Source of the DNA: Bacillota bacterium
GTDB taxonomy: Bacteria > Bacillota > Bacilli > Alicyclobacillales > SLC66
Assembly: GCA_021846145.1 (NCBI GenBank)
Contig: JAJZCJ010000142.1
Coordinates: 1 to 7,950, forward strand
Direction of reading: 5' to 3'
DNA: 7,950 nt
The notes under the pieces are model-generated. The model did not search any database, had not been told where the DNA came from, and saw nothing but the letters and a program-made list of their open reading frames with translations. Position numbers and translations under genes: made by a program. The first letter of the stretch is position 1. The number at the start of each line of letters is the position of its first letter. Shown here piece after piece: positions 5,378 to 7,950 of the stretch.

Positions 5378-6643
5378 ATGAACGTGGTGTATGTGCTTGA
5401 TTCGAACAAGCAACCATTAATGCCTTGTTCTTGTGTGATTGCAAGATTGTTACTGAAACAAGGAAAAGCCAAAGTGGTGAAAAAAACACCATTTACGATT
5501 CGACTTCTGTATACACCTGAAACAACCTACACACAATCCCTAACCCATGGAGTGGATTCGGGAAGTGCAGTCATTGGGTCAGCGGTTGCTGATACAAACG
5601 GGAATGTCGTCTATCTTGCACAAGTGGAGATTCGCAACGACATTGCCAATCGATTAAAAGAACGAGCGAAGTACCGCCGCAATCGCCGAAATCGAAAAAC
5701 CCGATACCGTAAAGCAAGATGGCTCAATCGCAAGAATTCGATTAAAAAAGATTGTTTTTCACCGACGATGACTAGCAAAATTAACGTACATCTGCGAGAA
5801 ATCTATTTTGTAAAATCGCTCATGCCTATTTCATCTGTTGTAATTGAAACCGCAACCTTTGATCCACATGCGTTAAAAAATCCTGAAGTGTTGCAAAAGA
5901 ATTGGCTTTATCAGCAAGGAATTAACTATGGCTTTGCCAATACAAAAGCCTACGTGCTCACAAGAGACAATTACATCTGCCAACACTGCAAAGGCAAGTC
6001 GAAAGACAAAAGGTTAGAAGTGCATCATCTTATTTTCCGTAGCCAAAACGGTAGTGATGAAGAAGCAAATTTGATCACACTGTGCAAGACTTGCCATGAT
6101 GGGGTGCATGCAGGCAATCTGAAATTGAAGGCAACTGGCAAGAAAAAAGGACAGCTTCGTCATGCCACGCAAATGAACAGCATCCGTATACAACTGCTCA
6201 AACAAGTAGAAGCAGAAGAAACATTTGGATTTGTGACCAAGGAACATCGACAATTGACTGGTTTGAAAAAAGAACATTATTTTGATGCCACCGTCATTGC
6301 AACACAAGGAACAACACCCATATTCCAAACACGCAACGTCTTATTCAAGAAATGCGTATCGGATGGTGATTACCAGCAAACCAAAGGGATTCGGAGCGAA
6401 CAAAAACTCACCACCCGTAAGATCAATGGGTTTAGGAAGTTCGACAAAGTACGGTATTTGGGTCAGCATTATTTAATCAAGGGGAGAATGGCTACTGGTT
6501 ACGCCATTCTAATGGATATTCATGGGAACAAAGCGGATTTGAAGCCGATCCCTAAATTTTCTAAGATGCAGAGAGTGAGTGCCCGAAAATCGTGGATGAC
6601 TATTCCAAAAACCATTCCAAGTTTTTACTCATGTGCCACTTGA
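5378..6643 (+). CDS. iscB: IscB RNA-guided endonuclease
   Basis: A 421-residue omega-RNA-guided DNA nuclease of the IscB family, relatives of the Cas9 ancestor. Domains in order: N-terminal PLMP domain (QPLMPC, residues 12-17); RuvC-I with GVDSG (Asp60); arginine-rich bridge helix (about 92-118, RRNRRNRKTRYRK); RuvC-II with VVIET (Glu157); inserted HNH (195-245) with CQHC (201-204), EVHH (His216/217), Asn231 and CKTCH (236-240); RuvC-III with EHYFDA (His300, Asp303); and a C-terminal domain (about 335-410) that should read the TAM. All catalytic residues are present and the length is normal, so it looks active. The start at ATG 5378 follows AAGGAAG (5363-5369); an in-frame ATG at 5321 lies within the RNA region and lacks a ribosome binding site. 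The 3' end overlaps the tnpA frame by about 50 nt, possibly giving the odd FYSCAT tail. Confidence 0.95.
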   Translation: MNVVYVLDSNKQPLMPCSCVIARLLLKQGKAKVVKKTPFTIRLLYTPETTYTQSLTHGVDSGSAVIGSAVADTNGNVVYLAQVEIRNDIANRLKERAKYRRNRRNRKTRYRKARWLNRKNSIKKDCFSPTMTSKINVHLREIYFVKSLMPISSVVIETATFDPHALKNPEVLQKNWLYQQGINYGFANTKAYVLTRDNYICQHCKGKSKDKRLEVHHLIFRSQNGSDEEANLITLCKTCHDGVHAGNLKLKATGKKKGQLRHATQMNSIRIQLLKQVEAEETFGFVTKEHRQLTGLKKEHYFDATVIATQGTTPIFQTRNVLFKKCVSDGDYQQTKGIRSEQKLTTRKINGFRKFDKVRYLGQHYLIKGRMATGYAILMDIHGNKADLKPIPKFSKMQRVSARKSWMTIPKTIPSFYSCAT

Positions 6644-6987
6644 TTTTTGTCTGCAAATATCGAAAAAAGTGACTGATACCACTCGGAAATGACGTAAAAC
6701 AACTCGTATTCGACATAGCAAGCAGATACCATTTCGGAATAATCGAAATGGAAGTAGACCAAGATCATATCCATTTACTTGTACATTATGAACCTAAGAT
6801 GAGCATTCTGGAAATTGTAAGACTGCTCAAACAAATGACAACATTTCACATTTGGAAACAGCACGAAAAATATCTTTACAAACACTTTTGGAAGGAACGA
6901 ACCTTTTGGAGCGATGGTTATTTTGCTTGTTCCATCGGGAACGTCAGCAGGGAGACGATTCAAAAGTACATTCAAGAACAAGGATGA
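6592..6987 (+). pseudogene. tnpA: IS200/IS605 TnpA Y1 transposase with premature stop
   Basis: A Y1 HUH single-strand transposase, 131 codons from the GTG at 6592, overlapping the iscB end. The frame reads YSKNHSKFLLMCHLIFVCKYRKK, then TGA (6670-6672, codon 27), then LIPLGNDVKQLVFDIA and onward. The family pattern KYRKKLL suggests a single change from TTA to TGA. The rest is intact: DHIHLLV with the HUH histidines (codons 59 and 61), FWKERTFWSDGYF, and the catalytic tyrosine in IQKYIQ (codon 126). A downstream ATG (6748) could start only a fragment lacking the first strand and helix. Start evidence is weak: the GTG has no clear ribosome binding site, and coupling to iscB is possible. Most likely non-functional unless the stop is read through. 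Confidence 0.88.
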
Positions 6988-6992
6988 AAACC

Positions 6993-7039
6993 GTGGGCTT
7001 ACATCCACGAGCCTAAAGGCATCGTGGTTTTACGCCCAC
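6993..7039 (+). repeat. Right-end hairpin of the IscB element
   Basis: The inner stem is CCACGAGCC (7005-7013) with GGC-A-TCGTGG (7018-7027, one bulged A) around TAAA. An outer stem is GTGGGC (6993-6998) with GCCCAC (7034-7039). It begins 6 nt after the tnpA stop. The inner hairpin mirrors the left-end hairpin, with an A-T pair there replaced by G-C here. It could also slow transcription, but no T-run follows. Confidence 0.75.
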
Positions 7040-7080
7040 AATTATAAATTAGTACAACTTTCAATTAGGCGGTGATTTTT

Positions 7081-7701
7081 TTGGATATGATCGAAGTGCC
7101 TACACGTTGGGGAGGTATACCAGCCCAATATCATTACTTAACACATTCTGCTGTTTCTTCTAAACTTGTAGTTCTCTTTCCTGGCCAAGGGTATACATTA
7201 GACGCTCCCGTAATGTGGTATGCGGCAAGAGCCGCTTTTGACGCTGGCTGTGATGTTATTGGCGTTGAGTATGGGTATCAAGCCAATCGTGCCGAATTAG
7301 ATATAGATGACCTCCACTACTTAGCGGAAGAAGCTTCAGAAACTTTAAACAACGTGATAACTGAACAGTATTCAAGCGTGGTCTTTATTGGTAAAAGTCT
7401 TGGCACAATGGTGCAAACTGAAATCCTTGAGAATGTGTCATTTTCAGTTCGAAGCCATGTATTTCTTACCCCTGTACCCTCTGTTATTCCCGCTATCCGA
7501 GACTCGAAAAATGCGCTTGTTGTGGTAGGTGATAGTGACAGTATTTTTGGTGAATCAGACATTGCCCAGATCAATAATATGTCTCATGTGGGACTACGTG
7601 TTATTCCAGGAGCTAACCATGGACTCGAAACGAAAGATTACAGTAGTTCCATCGATATTCTGAAACAGGTAGCAATTTGGTGCGGAGATTTCTGCCGATA
7701 A
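7081..7701 (+). CDS. Small alpha/beta hydrolase
   Basis: A 206-residue soluble alpha/beta-hydrolase-fold protein. It shows LVVLFPGQGYTLDAP (strand and oxyanion-type loop), the nucleophile elbow FIGKSLGT (Ser106), an acidic loop VVVGDSDSIFG (Asp151 or Asp153) and PGANHGLE (His180), giving a complete Ser-Asp-His triad. The short length and absence of a lid suggest a dienelactone-hydrolase or YfhR-like esterase group; the substrate cannot be told. Start chosen at TTG 7081, since AGGCGGTGA lies about 5 nt before it; GTG 7072 sits inside that ribosome binding site and ATG 7087 is the alternative. It begins only ~40 nt after the right end of the IscB element, so its native upstream region may have been displaced. 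Confidence 0.82.
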   Translation: MDMIEVPTRWGGIPAQYHYLTHSAVSSKLVVLFPGQGYTLDAPVMWYAARAAFDAGCDVIGVEYGYQANRAELDIDDLHYLAEEASETLNNVITEQYSSVVFIGKSLGTMVQTEILENVSFSVRSHVFLTPVPSVIPAIRDSKNALVVVGDSDSIFGESDIAQINNMSHVGLRVIPGANHGLETKDYSSSIDILKQVAIWCGDFCR

Positions 7702-7755
7702 TCACACACTATGTAAAACAGTGTAGACGGAAATTAATTATGTGTATATAACGTG

Positions 7756-7784
7756 TTGAATTTGCACGTTTTTCGTGCCATAAT
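7756..7784 (+). promoter_or_regulatory. Sigma-A-type promoter with palindromic spacer
   Basis: TTGAAT (7756-7761) and CATAAT (7779-7784) are separated by exactly 17 nt. The spacer contains the inverted repeat GCACG (7764-7768) and CGTGC (7774-7778) around T5, a possible operator. It faces the partial gene at the right edge, with transcription expected to start near 7791. Confidence 0.55.
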
Positions 7785-7818
7785 CAGAACATATGGGTAT
7801 GGCTAGATTCATACATTT

Positions 7819-7950
7819 ATGGAAAAGATAACTATGAATATTAATTCGCCATACATTCATGATTCTTCTGGCGATACACTAAAGAGTAGAGGATTGTTGG
7901 ATATGCCCCCCGTTCGCTCTGATGTGTTGGGATTTGTAAAAGATAATATT
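7819..7950 (+). CDS. Unidentified protein, 3' end outside window
   Basis: An open frame running off the right edge with no stop. From the ATG at 7834 it gives 39 residues beginning MNINSPYIHDSSGDTLKS, then LLDMPPVRSDVLGFVKDNI. An in-frame ATG at 7819 would add five residues. GGAAAAG (7821-7827) is a weak ribosome binding site for the 7834 start. A good promoter lies about 35-60 nt upstream. I do not recognise the family from this fragment; the visible part is hydrophilic with no signal peptide or motif. Confidence 0.5.
   Translation, partial: MEKITMNINSPYIHDSSGDTLKSRGLLDMPPVRSDVLGFVKDNI

Larger units (their letters stand above)
5088..7040 (+). mobile_element. IS200/IS605-superfamily element of the IscB (ISC) type
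   Basis: A roughly 1.95-kb element. From left to right it has a subterminal hairpin (5092-5113), an omega/HEARO RNA region, iscB, tnpA and a matching right-end hairpin (6993-7039). The left edge is placed after GTGA (5084-5087), the stop region of the XRE-cupin gene, because HEARO/ISC elements are known to be associated with ATGA/GTGA motifs. The exact left and right edges are inference; the right edge lies within about 10 nt of 7040. Such elements move by single-strand peel-and-paste catalysed by TnpA and make no target-site duplication; none is seen. This copy is probably immobile on its own because tnpA carries a stop. Confidence 0.8.

Noticed and set aside
5088..6643. Cas9 or a CRISPR locus
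   Set aside because: The protein is too short, has the IscB PLMP domain and no REC lobe, and no repeat-spacer array is present.
7704..7724. Hairpin ACACT...AGTGT after the hydrolase as a terminator
   Set aside because: Only 5 bp with a 9-nt loop and no T-run.

Overview
The window looks like an accessory, mobile-element-scarred stretch of a Bacillota (Firmicutes) chromosome. GC content is moderate, most genes have strong AGGAGG/GGAGGTGA-type ribosome binding sites, and several genes use GTG or TTG starts. The gene types (DUF59 protein next to a polytopic membrane protein, AzlCD exporter, XRE-cupin regulator) fit an Alicyclobacillus- or Bacillus-like organism. That placement is inference from gene style, not from a marker gene.

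Layout: (1) Positions 1-1236 hold the 3' part of a polytopic membrane protein overlapping a DUF59/MIP18-type Fe-S assembly gene. (2) Positions 1237-1639 have no intact gene, but contain a short in-frame stretch resembling the C-terminus of an AddA/RecB-type nuclease. (3) Positions 1640-2578 encode a lone HNH endonuclease with an N-terminal domain of probable PUA/EVE-like type, a likely modification-dependent restriction enzyme. (4) Positions 2763-3199 are a decayed YtcJ-type amidohydrolase, broken by a frameshift, an internal stop and an apparent internal deletion. It stops abruptly and is followed by the last ~48 codons of an IS605-type tnpB (3270-3419). (5) Positions 3403-4427 on the minus strand are azlD-azlC (branched-chain amino-acid export), divergent from an XRE-cupin regulator (4509-5087). 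A perfect 16-bp inverted repeat lies between them. (6) Positions 5088 to about 7040 are a nearly complete IS200/IS605-superfamily element of the IscB type: left-end hairpin, HEARO/omega-RNA, intact iscB (RNA-guided nuclease related to the Cas9 ancestor), a tnpA with one premature stop, and a right-end hairpin matching the left one. (7) Positions 7081-7701 encode a small alpha/beta hydrolase. A good promoter with a palindromic spacer then precedes a gene that runs off the window.

The most notable system is the IscB/omega-RNA element. The nuclease has all expected catalytic motifs and its RNA region is rich in stems, while the transposase that would move it carries a nonsense codon. It sits exactly at the stop codon of the XRE-cupin gene, so the predicted natural guide would come from the last codons of that gene. 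IscB and HEARO RNA are known families; I see no wholly undescribed system here. The unusual points are the decayed mobility of this copy, its possible guide, and the lone restriction-like gene close to several gene wrecks.
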